This document shows, piece after piece, positions 40,567-49,259 of a stretch of DNA of 64,000 nucleotides (positions are counted from its first letter, which is position 1; each line of letters opens with the position of its first letter). The notes under the pieces are model-generated. The model saw only the letters and a program-made list of their open reading frames with translations, was not told the origin of the DNA and searched no databases. Source of the stretch: Geothrix sp. 21YS21S-2. Its GTDB lineage: Bacteria > Acidobacteriota > Holophagae > Holophagales > Holophagaceae. The position numbers and the translations under genes are program-made. The stretch is from the NCBI RefSeq assembly GCF_030846775.1, contig NZ_CP132910.1, forward strand, positions 1,150,001 to 1,214,000, given 5' to 3'.

Positions 40567-40758
40567 ATGTCCAAGTCCTTCGGTTACAAGCTTCCTGGGT
40601 ATTTCATGGAATACGGTCCCATCGCCGCGGCAAGCGAAGATGCGGCCCGGACGGAAATTCGGCGGCGCCTGGGCGTGCGCAGGCTGCCTTGGGGACTCCA
40701 GGTCTGGGACCTTAGCGATCGGCCCCTGGTTCGGTGGAAGGTGGACCAGGCTTCCTGA
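40567..40758 (+). CDS. Small hypothetical protein, 63 aa
   Basis: 63 residues from ATG 40567, with GGGGG 6 bases upstream. The product ('FGYKLPGYFMEYGPIAAASEDAARTEIRRRLGVRRLPWGLQVWDLSDRPLVRWKVDQ') is compact and aromatic, with no membrane segment. No family is recognised. It sits 46 bases after the long inverted repeat, which probably carries its promoter. It converges on the leftward helical protein gene at 40781. Confidence 0.6.
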   Translation: MSKSFGYKLPGYFMEYGPIAAASEDAARTEIRRRLGVRRLPWGLQVWDLSDRPLVRWKVDQAS

Positions 40759-40780
40759 GGCTTCCAGCTTTCATCGTTGG

Positions 40781-41158
40781 CTAGGAATCCCGGCGTCCCA
40801 TGGGCGTCGGCCGAAGGCGGTCCCTGGCCTCCGACAGGTGAAGGATGAGGACCTCGGCGAATTCCCGCAGGGCGCCCACCAGGTTGGGGTCCGCATGGCT
40901 GTGGATCAGGCGGGTCAGCGCTTCCTGGACGGACTGGGCGGTACCGTGGGTTTCGGCCAAGTCGCGGAGGCAGGCTTGGATGCCTTCTGCGCACTGCCTG
41001 GCCAGGGCCTGGGTTTCCGGGGCAAGGATCTGGATCCGGGTCTGGAAACCTGCCATGGCCGCATCGAGGGCCCTGTTGAGGCCCTGGCGGGCAAGCTGAC
41101 GGTAGGTGGCGGCCATGGGGAGTCTGATGCGCGGAAGGGCGACAAAGGAATTATCCAT
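40781..41158 (-). CDS. Helical hypothetical protein, 125 aa
   Basis: 125 residues from ATG 41158. It is almost entirely alpha-helical: 'YRQLARQGLNRALDAAMAGFQTRIQILAPETQALARQCAEGIQACLRDLAETHGTAQSVQEALTRLIHSHADPNLVGALREFAEVLILHLSEARDRL'. It has no membrane segment and no recognised domain. It sits between two small rightward genes. An AT-rich tract at 41185-41220 upstream is a plausible promoter. Confidence 0.65.
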   Translation of the reverse strand: MDNSFVALPRIRLPMAATYRQLARQGLNRALDAAMAGFQTRIQILAPETQALARQCAEGIQACLRDLAETHGTAQSVQEALTRLIHSHADPNLVGALREFAEVLILHLSEARDRLRPTPMGRRDS

Positions 41159-41245
41159 TCCCGCATCGCTCGGACCAGGGAAAAACAGGCATTATTTGAT
41201 ACTACAAATTTTTCGGGAACCGGCCGGGGGGTCAGGGCACTCTTC

Positions 41246-41470
41246 ATGAGCGTGAATCCTGACAATCCGTCCGACCCGGAGGCGTGGATGATCCTGTCCT
41301 CACAGTCTTCCTGTGTGCTGTCCCCCCAGCTCGTGGTCTACTTCGATGAGGAAATCGTAAGCCCACGACTCAAGCGTTTCAGTTTCCTGATCCCCTTCCG
41401 GCCTGGGGAGAAGCGCCCGCCAGGAGAAAAGGTTCCCAAGGGGATCCGCAGGACTGATCTGTTCCGTTGA
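41246..41470 (+). CDS. Possible small hypothetical protein, 74 aa
   Basis: Frame from ATG 41246, with AGGG about 9 bases upstream. About 70% of its third codon positions are G or C by hand count, against about 59% for the overlapping minus-strand frame 41300-41488, which is the alternative. The product ('ILSSQSSCVLSPQLVVYFDEEIVSPRLKRFSFLIPFRPGEKRPPGEKVP') has no recognised family. Support is modest. Confidence 0.35.
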   Translation: MSVNPDNPSDPEAWMILSSQSSCVLSPQLVVYFDEEIVSPRLKRFSFLIPFRPGEKRPPGEKVPKGIRRTDLFR

Positions 41471-41559
41471 AGGGTGTAAGTTTTTCATTAAAAAGGCTGG
41501 ACACGTCCTTTCCGGTGATCGAGCCTTGATGAAGGCAATCGCCCTGAGACGGTATTTTC

Positions 41560-43797
41560 ATGGTCATGGATCGGCATCCAGCCAAGGGTTTGCCCCTCGA
41601 GGGGGAGCCGAAGGCCGACCCCGGGCCGGGGGATGTGCTCTCGGGAATGGATTTCGTCTGGCGGAGCACCTTCGATGCGGTGCCCGACCTGCTGGCCGTG
41701 CTTGACGAGAACCGGAACCTCCTCCAGGTGAACAAGGCCCTCCTGAGCCGGCTGGGTCCCGCCGGGAAGGAGGTCCTGGGCAGGCCCTGCTACGAGGTCT
41801 TCCACCAGGCTGGCCAACCGCCGGAAAACTGTCCGCTCCATGAGACCCAGAGGGACGGCCTTGCCCACGATGCCGAGGTTCGGGTGGAGGGCCTGGGCGG
41901 GGACTACCAGGTGCGCACGTCGCCCATCTTCGATGGCCAGGGGCGGCTGCGGGGCACGGTCCACCTGGCCCGGGACGTCTCGGACCGCAGGATCCGGGAG
42001 CGGGGCCTCCAGCAGTTGAACCGCGTGGTCCAGGCCCTGAGCCGGAGCAGCCAGGCCATGGCCCGGGCCCAGGACGAGGCGGGCTACCTGGACGAGGTCT
42101 GCCGCATCGTGGTGGAGGACTGCGGCTGCTTCCTGGCGTGGATCGGCTACAAGATCCACGATTCGGAGCTGTCCATCCGCCCCATGGCCTGGGCCGGGTT
42201 CGAGGACGGCTACCTGTCGACCCTCGGGCTCACCTGGGCGGACAAGGAAAGGGGCCGGGGGCCCACCGGGACGGCCATCCGCTCAGGCCAGCCCAGCCTC
42301 TGCCGGAACATGGACACCGATCCGAACTTCGCGCCCTGGCGGCAGGAGGCCCGCGCACGCGGCTATGCGTCGTCCCTGGGCCTGCCCCTGATGAACGGCC
42401 AGGAGGTCTTCGGCGCGCTCACGGTCTATTCCGCGGAGGCGGAGGCGTTCACCGAGGCCCAGGTGCGGGTCCTGGGCGAACTGGCGGATGACCTCGCCCA
42501 CGGAATCCTCACCCTGCGCCTGCGGGAATCCGAGCGCAGGGCCCAGGAGGCCCTGCGGGAAAGCACCGAGGACCTCAAGCGCCTCAACGATGAGCTCGAA
42601 CAGCGGGTGCAGGAGCGCACCGCGGATCTCGTGCGGGCCAACGAGGCGCTCACGGCGCGGATCCTGGACCGCGACCGGGCCCTGGAGGCCCTGCGGGAGA
42701 GCGAGGAGAAGCTGCGCCACGCCCAGAAGATGGAGGCCATCGGCACCCTGGCCGGGGGCGTCGCCCACGACTTCAACAACCTGCTCCAGGTCATCAACGG
42801 TTATTCGGAAATGTCCCTGGAGCGCCTGAACGCGGACCATCCCCTGCGGGGGCACCTGGAGACGATCCAGAGGGCCGGCCAGAAGGGAGCGGCCCTCACC
42901 CGGCAGTTGCTGGCCTTCAGCCGCAAGCAGGTGCTCGCCCCGGAGATCCTCGACCTCAACGCCCTCTTCCGCGAAATGGAGAAGTTCTTCCAGCGGGTGG
43001 TGAAGGAGGACATCCGGCTGGCGTTCGACCTGGAGCCCGGCCTGGGTCCGGTGGAGGCGGACCATGGCCAGTTGGAGCAGGTGATCATGAACCTCGTGGT
43101 CAACGCCCGGGACGCCATGCCCAGGGGCGGCACCCTGACCCTGGAGACCCGCCGGAAGGACGGCTTCGCCACGTTCTCGGTGACCGACACCGGCGAAGGC
43201 ATGCCCCCCGAGGTGGTGGGCCGGATCTTCGAGCCGTTCTTCACCACCAAGGGCGTCGGCAAGGGCACGGGCCTGGGCCTCAGCACCGCCCTGGGCATCG
43301 TCGAGCAGAGCGGCGGGACCTTGGAGGTGCACTCCACCCCGGGCCTGGGCACCACCTTCACGGTCAGCCTGCCCTTCGCCACGGACCTGGAGGCCAAGGC
43401 CGGCATCATTCCGGAACCGGAGCCCGGGACGGGCACCGAGACGGTCCTCCTGGTGGAGGACGACGAAGGGGTCCGCCAGCTCACCGCGCACCATCTGCGG
43501 GCCGCGGGCTACCGGGTGCTGGAGGCTCCGGACGCCGCCCTGGCCCTGGAAGTCCTCCATTCCTTCCGGGAACCCGTCCACCTCCTCCTGACCGACGTGG
43601 TGATGCCCGGCATGGGCGGCCGGGAGCTGGCCCACGCCGTGCGGAGCCTGCGTCCGGGGACGAAGGTGGTCTTCATGTCGGGCTACCCCGACGCCCTGGC
43701 CGCGCCCGACGAGGTGTGGACGGAGAGCATCCTGATCTCCAAGCCCTTCGACCGCGCCAAGCTGCTCTGCATGGTCCGCAACGCGCTGGACAGCTAG
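41560..43797 (+). CDS. PAS-GAF hybrid sensor histidine kinase
   Basis: 745 residues from ATG 41560. The N-terminal PAS domain (about 30-145) has '[29 protein letters not shown]', plus '[17 protein letters not shown]', a cysteine-containing PAS motif. A GAF domain follows (about 165-310, '[22 protein letters not shown]', '[22 protein letters not shown]'), then a coiled coil. H403 in '[20 protein letters not shown]' is the phosphorylated histidine. '[11 protein letters not shown]', 'VTDTGEGMP' and '[20 protein letters not shown]' mark the ATPase. A receiver ends the protein with D679 in '[13 protein letters not shown]'. It is soluble. It converges on xth, overlapping by 4 bases. Confidence 0.95.
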   Translation: MVMDRHPAKGLPLEGEPKADPGPGDVLSGMDFVWRSTFDAVPDLLAVLDENRNLLQVNKALLSRLGPAGKEVLGRPCYEVFHQAGQPPENCPLHETQRDGLAHDAEVRVEGLGGDYQVRTSPIFDGQGRLRGTVHLARDVSDRRIRERGLQQLNRVVQALSRSSQAMARAQDEAGYLDEVCRIVVEDCGCFLAWIGYKIHDSELSIRPMAWAGFEDGYLSTLGLTWADKERGRGPTGTAIRSGQPSLCRNMDTDPNFAPWRQEARARGYASSLGLPLMNGQEVFGALTVYSAEAEAFTEAQVRVLGELADDLAHGILTLRLRESERRAQEALRESTEDLKRLNDELEQRVQERTADLVRANEALTARILDRDRALEALRESEEKLRHAQKMEAIGTLAGGVAHDFNNLLQVINGYSEMSLERLNADHPLRGHLETIQRAGQKGAALTRQLLAFSRKQVLAPEILDLNALFREMEKFFQRVVKEDIRLAFDLEPGLGPVEADHGQLEQVIMNLVVNARDAMPRGGTLTLETRRKDGFATFSVTDTGEGMPPEVVGRIFEPFFTTKGVGKGTGLGLSTALGIVEQSGGTLEVHSTPGLGTTFTVSLPFATDLEAKAGIIPEPEPGTGTETVLLVEDDEGVRQLTAHHLRAAGYRVLEAPDAALALEVLHSFREPVHLLLTDVVMPGMGGRELAHAVRSLRPGTKVVFMSGYPDALAAPDEVWTESILISKPFDRAKLLCMVRNALDS

Positions 43798-44570
43798 TCC
43801 AGATCGATGCTGATCGGGCAGTGGTCCGATCCCATCACGTCCGGGTGGATCCTGGCGTCCTTCACGCGGGGAGCGAGGTCCCTGCTCACCAGGAAGTTGT
43901 CGATGCGCCACCCGACGTTCTTCTCCCTCGCGCCGCCCCTCGCGGTCCACCAGGTGTAGAGGCCGGGGACGCCGGGATTGCGCTCCCGCAGGATGTCCAC
44001 CATGCCCTCCTTCAGGTAGAGCCGGAAGTCCTCCCGCTCCTCGTCCGTGAAGCCGGGGTTCATGCGGTTGTCCTTGGGGCGGGCCAGGTCGATGTCCTCG
44101 GGGGCGACGTTCATGTCGCCGGTGAGGACGATCTTCTCGCCACGGGCGTGGCGGGCCCTGATGTCGGCGGCCAGGTCGCGCGCGAACTGGCGCTTGAAGG
44201 GCAGGCGCACCAGCCCCGCGGAGGCGTTGGGAAAGTAGCCCGCCATGAAGGTCAGGTCGCCGCGGGTGCTGATGACCATCCGGCCTTCCTGGTCGAAGAG
44301 CTCGAGCCCCATGCCATGGGTGTGCTTGAAGCCGAGTTCCTTCTTCGTGAGGGTGGCGGTGCCGGCGTAGCCCTTCTTGCTGGTGGAGGGGAACCAGGCC
44401 ACGTCGAAGGCGCATTCCAGGTCCCGGCGCACGCCCAGGTCCACCTGGTCCCAGTCGGCGCGGATCTCCTGGAGGGAGAGCACGTCGGGATCGGCCTTCT
44501 CCAGCCAGTCCATGAAGCCGCTCTTGAGCACGGCGCGGAAGCCGTTGACGTTCCAGCTGAAGAATTTCAA
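43794..44570 (-). CDS. xth: Exodeoxyribonuclease III (AP endonuclease)
   Basis: 258 residues with all family motifs: 'FFSWNVNGFRAV', 'DVLSLQEIRAD', 'GYAGTATLTKK', 'VLTGDMNVAPEDIDLARP', 'WRIDNFLVSRDLAP' and '[12 protein letters not shown]'. It excises at abasic sites in DNA base-excision repair. It is last in an apparent operon, overlapping the SRPBCC-like gene by ATGA. Its stop overlaps the convergent kinase stop. Confidence 0.95.
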   Translation of the reverse strand: MKFFSWNVNGFRAVLKSGFMDWLEKADPDVLSLQEIRADWDQVDLGVRRDLECAFDVAWFPSTSKKGYAGTATLTKKELGFKHTHGMGLELFDQEGRMVISTRGDLTFMAGYFPNASAGLVRLPFKRQFARDLAADIRARHARGEKIVLTGDMNVAPEDIDLARPKDNRMNPGFTDEEREDFRLYLKEGMVDILRERNPGVPGLYTWWTARGGAREKNVGWRIDNFLVSRDLAPRVKDARIHPDVMGSDHCPISIDLD

Positions 44571-44899
44571 GTCAACTCCTTCACGATGCGGTCCAGGAGA
44601 CGGTCCGTGCGCCAGCGCATCCAGCCCAGGAGAAGGAAGGCTCCCCAGCCCCGGAGCCTCCCGTCCAGGCTCAGATGCGCGCCCTGCTCATGGGGTTCGG
44701 CGCGCAGGGTTCCCTCCTCCACGGTGCCGAGGGCGTGGTGCTGCCAGCGGAGGACGACGCCTTCGCCGGCGAGTTCGGGAGGGTGGAGCCCGGGACAGGC
44801 CCGCAGGCAGGGAAGACCCGCCTGGAGCCGTTCGCGCACAAGGTCGAGGGGAGCGTCCGTCAGGACCTCCTCCTGGAATCGGAATACGGGTGTCTTCAT
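44567..44899 (-). CDS. SRPBCC-like small protein
   Basis: 110 residues from ATG 44899. The sequence 'FRFQEEVLTDAPLDLVRERLQAGLPCLRACPGLHPPELAGEGVVLRWQHHALGTVEEGTLRAEPHEQGAHLSLDGRLRGWGAFLLLGWMRWRTDRLLDRIVKEL' has the N-terminal beta strand, helix pair and long C-terminal helix of START/SRPBCC proteins. Ligand unknown. It starts 2 bases after the metG stop and overlaps xth, so it belongs to the ppi-metG-xth unit. Confidence 0.7.
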   Translation of the reverse strand: MKTPVFRFQEEVLTDAPLDLVRERLQAGLPCLRACPGLHPPELAGEGVVLRWQHHALGTVEEGTLRAEPHEQGAHLSLDGRLRGWGAFLLLGWMRWRTDRLLDRIVKELT

Positions 44900-44901
44900 T
44901 G

Positions 44902-46875
44902 CTATCGGACGACGAAACCCGGGCGGGCGTCGTCGGGGGGCGCGACGAGGTAGGGCTTGGAGTTGTTGTCGCTGGCGGCCAGGAGCATGCCGTGGCTCTC
45001 GATGCCCATGAGGGCCCGGGGCGCCAGGTTGGCCACCACCACGACCTTGCGGCCCACCAGTTCCTCGGGGGTGTAGGCGGCGGCGATGCCGCCAAGGATG
45101 GTGCGCTTCTCGAAGCCCAGGTCGACGGTCATCTTGATGAGCTTCTTGCTCTTGGGGACGGCCTCGGCGGTGAGCACCAGGCCCACCCGCAGGTCGGTCA
45201 GGGCGAAGGTGTCGTACTCCACCACGTCCTTCAGGGGGGGCACCTCCAGGGGCGCCTCCACCACGGGGGCGGCGGGAGCGGGGTCGGACCCCGCGAGCTC
45301 GTTCATCACTGTCTCCTTGTCGATGCGTTGGAAAAGAGGCTCGGGGGCGAGGACGGGACCGGGGGCCGGCGCGTCGTACGCGAAGTCCGCGAACCGCTGG
45401 GAGGCCACCGGGCCGGACTGGCCCAGGCAGGCCCAGAGCGTCTGGGCCAGGCCGGGCATGACGGGGGCCACCAGGATCGCGGTGGCCCGCAGGGCCCGGT
45501 ACAGCGTGCAGAGCACGGTGTCCAGCTTGTCCTTGTTGGCGTCGTCCTTGGCCAGCTTCCAGGGCTCGGCCTTGACGATGTAGCCGTCCAGCTGGCGCAG
45601 GTAGGTCCAGAGGCCTTCCAGGGCGCCGTGGAAGTCGTTGGCCTCGGCCCGCTCCAGGTAGGCGGCGGCAGCCAGGCGCCCGGCTTCCAGGGCCTCCCGG
45701 TCCTGGGCGTCCAGCACGGAGGGGGTGGGCACGACGCCGGCGCGGTACCGCTGGAGCATGCTCAGGGTGCGCGAGGCCAGGTTGCCCAGACCGTTGGCGA
45801 GGTCGGCGTTGAGACGGTCCATGAAGCCCTCGAAGGAGAAGCTGCGGTCGAGGCCCACGGTCATCTCGCGCATGAAGAAGAAGCGCACCGCGTCCACGCC
45901 GAAGGTGAGGAGCTCGTCGGGGCGGACGACGTTGCCCTTGGACTTGGACATCTTGTCCTCGCCCATGAGCCACCACCCGTGGGCCAGGATGGTGCGGGGG
46001 AGCAGCTCGCGGATGCGCGCGGGCAGTTCCCCCTGGAGGTCGTCGCCCTCCTCGCGGAACATCGCCATGAGGAAGGCGGGCCAGTAGATGGCGTGGAAGC
46101 GCAGGATGTCCTTGCCCACCAGCTGGAAGGTGGGGGGCCAGAAGCCCTCTCGGCACGCGGAGAGGTAGTTGAGCAGCGCGTCGAACCACACGTAGACGAC
46201 GTGCTTCTCGTCCCCGGGCACCGGGATGCCCCAGGTGATGCTGGTGCGGCTGATGCTCAGGTCCTCCAGGTGGCCCCTGGCGCCGCCCGGGGCCACGAAC
46301 TGCTTGACCTCGTTCAGGCGGAACTCGGGCCGCACGAACTCGGGGTGCTTCTCGTACAGCTGGATGAGCCAGTTCTCGTAGGCGGAGAGGCGGAAGAAGT
46401 AGCTCTCCTCCTTGAGCTCCACCAGCTGGTGGGCGAGGCCCTGGGCCTGCAGCTCCTTGGCCTGGGTCTCGGTGACGTAGGCCTCGTCGCTGACCGAATA
46501 GAGGCCGACATAGGTGTCCTTGAAGATGTCGCCCGAGGCCAGGAGCTGCTGGAACTTGGCCTGCACGGTGGCCTTGTGCTGCGCGTGGGTGGTGCGCACG
46601 AAGTGGTCGTGCGTGAGGCCCATGCGGGTCCACAGGTTCTCGAAGTTGGGCACGACCTCGTCGGCCAGGGCCTTGGGGGTGATGCCACGGGCGGCCGCGG
46701 CCTTCTCGATCTTCTGGCCGTGCTCGTCGGTGCCGGTGAGGAAGTACAGCTCCTCCCCCATCATCCGCCGGTGCCGGGCCATCACATCCGCCAGGACGGT
46801 GGTGTACGTGTGGCCGATGTGGGGCCGGTCGTTCACGTAGTAGATGGGGGTGGTGATGTAGCAGCGTTCCGACAC
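44902..46875 (-). CDS. metG: Methionyl-tRNA synthetase
   Basis: 657 residues from GTG 46875, 5 bases after the peptidyl-prolyl isomerase stop. It has the HIGH motif 'PHIGHTYT' and 'KMSKSKG' of class I synthetases. The N-terminal catalytic domain ('CYITTPIYYVNDRPHIGHTYTTVLADVMARHRRMMGEELYFLTGTDEHGQKIEKAA') has no cysteine zinc knuckle, as in one of the two known MetRS groups. The anticodon-binding helical domain follows, and a C-terminal tRNA-binding/EMAP domain (about 545-657, 'DLRVGLVLTAEAVPKSKKLIKMTVDLG') promotes dimerisation. It charges initiator and elongator tRNA-Met. Confidence 0.97.
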   Translation of the reverse strand: MSERCYITTPIYYVNDRPHIGHTYTTVLADVMARHRRMMGEELYFLTGTDEHGQKIEKAAAARGITPKALADEVVPNFENLWTRMGLTHDHFVRTTHAQHKATVQAKFQQLLASGDIFKDTYVGLYSVSDEAYVTETQAKELQAQGLAHQLVELKEESYFFRLSAYENWLIQLYEKHPEFVRPEFRLNEVKQFVAPGGARGHLEDLSISRTSITWGIPVPGDEKHVVYVWFDALLNYLSACREGFWPPTFQLVGKDILRFHAIYWPAFLMAMFREEGDDLQGELPARIRELLPRTILAHGWWLMGEDKMSKSKGNVVRPDELLTFGVDAVRFFFMREMTVGLDRSFSFEGFMDRLNADLANGLGNLASRTLSMLQRYRAGVVPTPSVLDAQDREALEAGRLAAAAYLERAEANDFHGALEGLWTYLRQLDGYIVKAEPWKLAKDDANKDKLDTVLCTLYRALRATAILVAPVMPGLAQTLWACLGQSGPVASQRFADFAYDAPAPGPVLAPEPLFQRIDKETVMNELAGSDPAPAAPVVEAPLEVPPLKDVVEYDTFALTDLRVGLVLTAEAVPKSKKLIKMTVDLGFEKRTILGGIAAAYTPEELVGRKVVVVANLAPRALMGIESHGMLLAASDNNSKPYLVAPPDDARPGFVVR

Positions 46876-46880
46876 GATTC

Positions 46881-47348
46881 CTACTCCTCGGTGACTTCGG
46901 CCTTGATGATGCGGTCATTGGCCCTGATGGCCTGGACGACCGCGATGTCCTCGGCGCTCACGCACTTGCCGAAGACGGTGTGGACCCCGTCCAGGTGGCG
47001 GACGTTGGAGGCGTCGCCGTTGACGATGAAGAACTGGCTGCCGCCGGTGTCCTTGCCGGCGTGGGCCATGGACAGGGCGCCCAGCTCGTGCTTGTGGGGG
47101 TTGCCGGCGGTCTCGCACTTGATCCTCCAGCCCGGGCCGCCGGTGCCCGGGGCGCCGCCGGCGCCTTCACGGGTGTTGGGGCAGCCCCCCTGGATGACGA
47201 AGGAGGGGATCACGCGGTGGAAGGCCAAGCCGTCGTAGAAGCCGTCCTTGGAGAGCTTCACGAAGTTGGCCACGGTGCCCGGCGCTTCCTTCGGAAACAG
47301 TTCCACATTGATGTCGCCCTTGCTGGTTGTCAGTTTCACGCGGGTCAT
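46881..47348 (-). CDS. Cyclophilin-type peptidyl-prolyl cis-trans isomerase
   Basis: 155 residues from ATG 47348, with CGAGGAGC upstream. The cyclophilin signature is '[16 protein letters not shown]', then '[12 protein letters not shown]', '[20 protein letters not shown]' and 'HTVFGKCVS'. It has no signal peptide, so it acts in the cytoplasm on proline bonds during folding. It is first in an apparent four-gene unit with metG, an SRPBCC-like protein and xth. Confidence 0.95.
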   Translation of the reverse strand: MTRVKLTTSKGDINVELFPKEAPGTVANFVKLSKDGFYDGLAFHRVIPSFVIQGGCPNTREGAGGAPGTGGPGWRIKCETAGNPHKHELGALSMAHAGKDTGGSQFFIVNGDASNVRHLDGVHTVFGKCVSAEDIAVVQAIRANDRIIKAEVTEE

Positions 47349-47429
47349 GGTCGCTCCTCGGGTCAAACAACCAGCATAGCTTGTGGCGGCGAGGGTTCAA
47401 AATAGGTAGTCTCAAGGCTGGAGGTTTCC

Positions 47430-47861
47430 ATGATGGGATCCCTGAGTAGAGCCGCCTTCGCAGGCTGCATGATCCTCGCGGCCGGCCTGGCTTGCGGCAA
47501 GCCCAAGGCCATCAAGCCGAGCAAGCCCGTTCCCGCGGGGACGGTCATGCTCCAGTTCACCAAGAAGGTCGACGGCCCCGTGGACCTGACCATCGACGGC
47601 ATACGCATCCCCGTCCAGCAGTCCGGCAAGAAGTGCAAGCGCCTGACCCTCACCGGGCTTCCCGCCGGCAAGCACCACGTGGTGCTCCTCAGCGCCCTGG
47701 ACGCCTTCGGGCCCGACCAGCTCGACATCGAGATCACGCCCGGCCAGGGCGTCTTCCATGTGCTTTACTCCCAGCAGTTCAAGGCGGTCCTCTACGGGAA
47801 GCCCGAACCCACCCCCACGGCCGAAGGCATTCCCGGAGTGGTGGCGCGGCTCGAACCTTGA
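47430..47861 (+). CDS. Lipoprotein of unknown function
   Basis: 143 residues with a lipobox 'LAAGLAC' (cysteine near residue 22) after a hydrophobic signal, then a proline-lysine-rich linker. A beta-rich domain resembling a PEGA-like fold follows ('GTVMLQFTKKVDGPVDLTIDGIRIPVQQSGKKCKRLTLTGLPAGKHHVVLLSALDAFGPDQLDIEITPGQGVFHVLYSQQ'). Likely anchored to the envelope. The stop overlaps the start of the hydrolase gene (TGATG), so the two are coupled. Confidence 0.8.
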   Translation: MMGSLSRAAFAGCMILAAGLACGKPKAIKPSKPVPAGTVMLQFTKKVDGPVDLTIDGIRIPVQQSGKKCKRLTLTGLPAGKHHVVLLSALDAFGPDQLDIEITPGQGVFHVLYSQQFKAVLYGKPEPTPTAEGIPGVVARLEP

Positions 47862-48829
47862 TGGCGCCGAAGTACCGGCTGGTCCTGGGGCCGGCTCTCC
47901 TGGCCCTGGCGGTCCTGGGCGTGTTCGTGGTCTCCAGGGCCCGGTCCGTGGCCCGGGAGCTCACGGACCCGCCCTTCTACCATGTCCAGCCCCTGGAGCG
48001 GGTGGAGGCCACCTACCGCGACCTGGCCAAGGGCGGCTTCGGCGACCCGGGCGGCGCGTGGGAGACCTTCGACGCGGGGCCCCGCAGGGTCTGGTTCCTG
48101 CGCCGCGCCGAACCCGCGCCCGGCGTGGTGCTCATGCTCCACGGCTTCGGCGACGACCGCTGGGGCACCAGCCCCGCCCTGCGGCAGTTCCCGCATCTGG
48201 ACGCGGCGATCTTCACGTACCTGGGCCGCGACGACGCCATGCGCGAAGGCCGCCCCGCGCCGCCGGTGACCTTCGGCGCCAAGGAGTCCCGCGAGGTGGC
48301 CGGCGTGGTGCACGCCCTGGAGGCGAAGGGCTACCCCCGCCGGCACATCCTCCTGCTGGGCCGCAGCCTGGGCGCCAGCGTGGCCCTGCTGGCCCTGGCC
48401 CAGCTGGAGAAGGAGGACCGGGGCCCCCTGGGCGGGATCATCTGGGAAGGCGCTCCCGCCAGCAGCAGGGACTTCGCCGAACGCCTCGTGCGCGGCCCCG
48501 AGGACCGCTTCTGGCATCCGTTCCTGGCCCCGGCCATCGGGAGCCTGGGCAGCGCCTGGGCGGCGGCGAAGGGCGGCTACGACCGCGACGCGACCGACCT
48601 GAAGCTGCAGGTCGACGACATGCGCCTGCGGACTCCCAGCCTCTGTTTCATCGCCTCCCAGGACCGCCTGGCCCCGCCCCCGGTGCAGCGCTGGGTGGCC
48701 TCGCGCTTCAAGGTGAACCGGTCCGTGGAGGTGCCGACCTGGCACCTCCACTGTTCCGAGATCCTGGGCAGCCGCTACGGGGACGAAGTGCGGGCGGCCA
48801 CCGAATCGTGGATACCTAGTCGTCGATGA
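47861..48829 (+). CDS. Membrane-anchored alpha/beta-hydrolase
   Basis: 322 residues. The N-terminal hydrophobic segment (about 7-27, 'LVLGPALLALAVLGVFVVSRA') is probably a membrane anchor or signal. The hydrolase core has the oxyanion region 'GVVLMLHGFGDDRWG', a nucleophile-elbow-like 'LLLGRSLGASVALLAL', and C-terminal 'PSLCFIASQDRLAPPPVQRWV' with a candidate aspartate. The usual histidine may be in 'VPTWHLHCSEILG'. The fold is confident; the substrate is unknown. It is translationally coupled to the lipoprotein and converges on the HU/IHF gene with a 14-base overlap. Confidence 0.85.
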   Translation: MAPKYRLVLGPALLALAVLGVFVVSRARSVARELTDPPFYHVQPLERVEATYRDLAKGGFGDPGGAWETFDAGPRRVWFLRRAEPAPGVVLMLHGFGDDRWGTSPALRQFPHLDAAIFTYLGRDDAMREGRPAPPVTFGAKESREVAGVVHALEAKGYPRRHILLLGRSLGASVALLALAQLEKEDRGPLGGIIWEGAPASSRDFAERLVRGPEDRFWHPFLAPAIGSLGSAWAAAKGGYDRDATDLKLQVDDMRLRTPSLCFIASQDRLAPPPVQRWVASRFKVNRSVEVPTWHLHCSEILGSRYGDEVRAATESWIPSRR

Positions 48830-49112
48830 GCCGGCTGCGCAGCTCCTTGCCGAGCTTGAAGTAGACCACCCGCTTGGGGGGAACGTGGATGGACTGGCCG
48901 CTGCGGGGATTCCGGCCCTGGCGCGCCTTGCGGTCGCGCAGGCGGAAGGAGCCGAAGCCGCGCAGTTCAACGCCTTCGCCGCGGTGGAGGGATTCCACGA
49001 TGCTGTCGAGGAAGGAATTGACCATGAGGTCGGCGTCCTTCTTGGCCATCTCGAGATTCTCGATGAGATGCTTGGAGAGGTCCGCTTTGGTGAGGGTTTC
49101 CATCGTTTCCAT
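48816..49112 (-). CDS. HU/IHF-family DNA-binding protein
   Basis: 98 residues from ATG 49112 (GGAG upstream) with the full HU/IHF pattern: 'LTKADLSKHLIENLEMAKKDADLMVNSFLDSIVESLHRGEGVELRGFGSFRLRDRKARQGRNPRSGQSIHVPPKRVVYFKLGKELR'. The residues 'GRNPRSGQSIHVPPKRVVYFKLGK' form the DNA-bending arm. It resembles the IHF alpha branch more than HU because of the 'GQSIHVPPKR' tip, but this is a guess. It acts in nucleoid structure and promoter bending. Confidence 0.94.
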   Translation of the reverse strand: METMETLTKADLSKHLIENLEMAKKDADLMVNSFLDSIVESLHRGEGVELRGFGSFRLRDRKARQGRNPRSGQSIHVPPKRVVYFKLGKELRSRLIDD

Positions 49113-49151
49113 GAATGTCTCCGGGCACGCGGATGGGGGTACGTGTCACCA

Positions 49152-49181
49152 ATAAGATCCTCTGATCCCGGAATACGTCAA
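49152..49181 (-). promoter_or_regulatory. Candidate sigma-70 promoter for the HU/IHF gene
   Basis: On the minus strand, TTGACG (49181-49176) and TCTTAT (49157-49152) are separated by 18 bases and lie about 40 bases before the start codon. Both are partial matches (5/6 and 4/6). It fits the position of a promoter for a highly expressed nucleoid protein. Confidence 0.4.
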
Positions 49182-49201
49182 TAGCACAAATGCCGAGGCA
49201 T

Positions 49202-49239
49202 AAAAAAACCGGGAGGGCCAAGCCTTCCCGGTTTTTTTA
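49202..49239 (-). terminator. Intrinsic terminator after pepA (likely bidirectional)
   Basis: AAAAAAACCGGGAGGGCC, then AAGCCTTCCCGGTTTTTTT. The stem of 9 pairs (one wobble) has a 5-base loop and seven-base A and T tracts on both sides, so it can work from either direction. It lies 20 bases downstream of the pepA stop. Confidence 0.9.
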
Positions 49240-49259
49240 TATGAGTGATAAATCGCTGA

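Noticed and set aside
41300-41488. 62-codon leftward frame overlapping the possible 74-aa gene
   Set aside because: Lower third-position GC than the plus-strand frame and no ribosome binding site.
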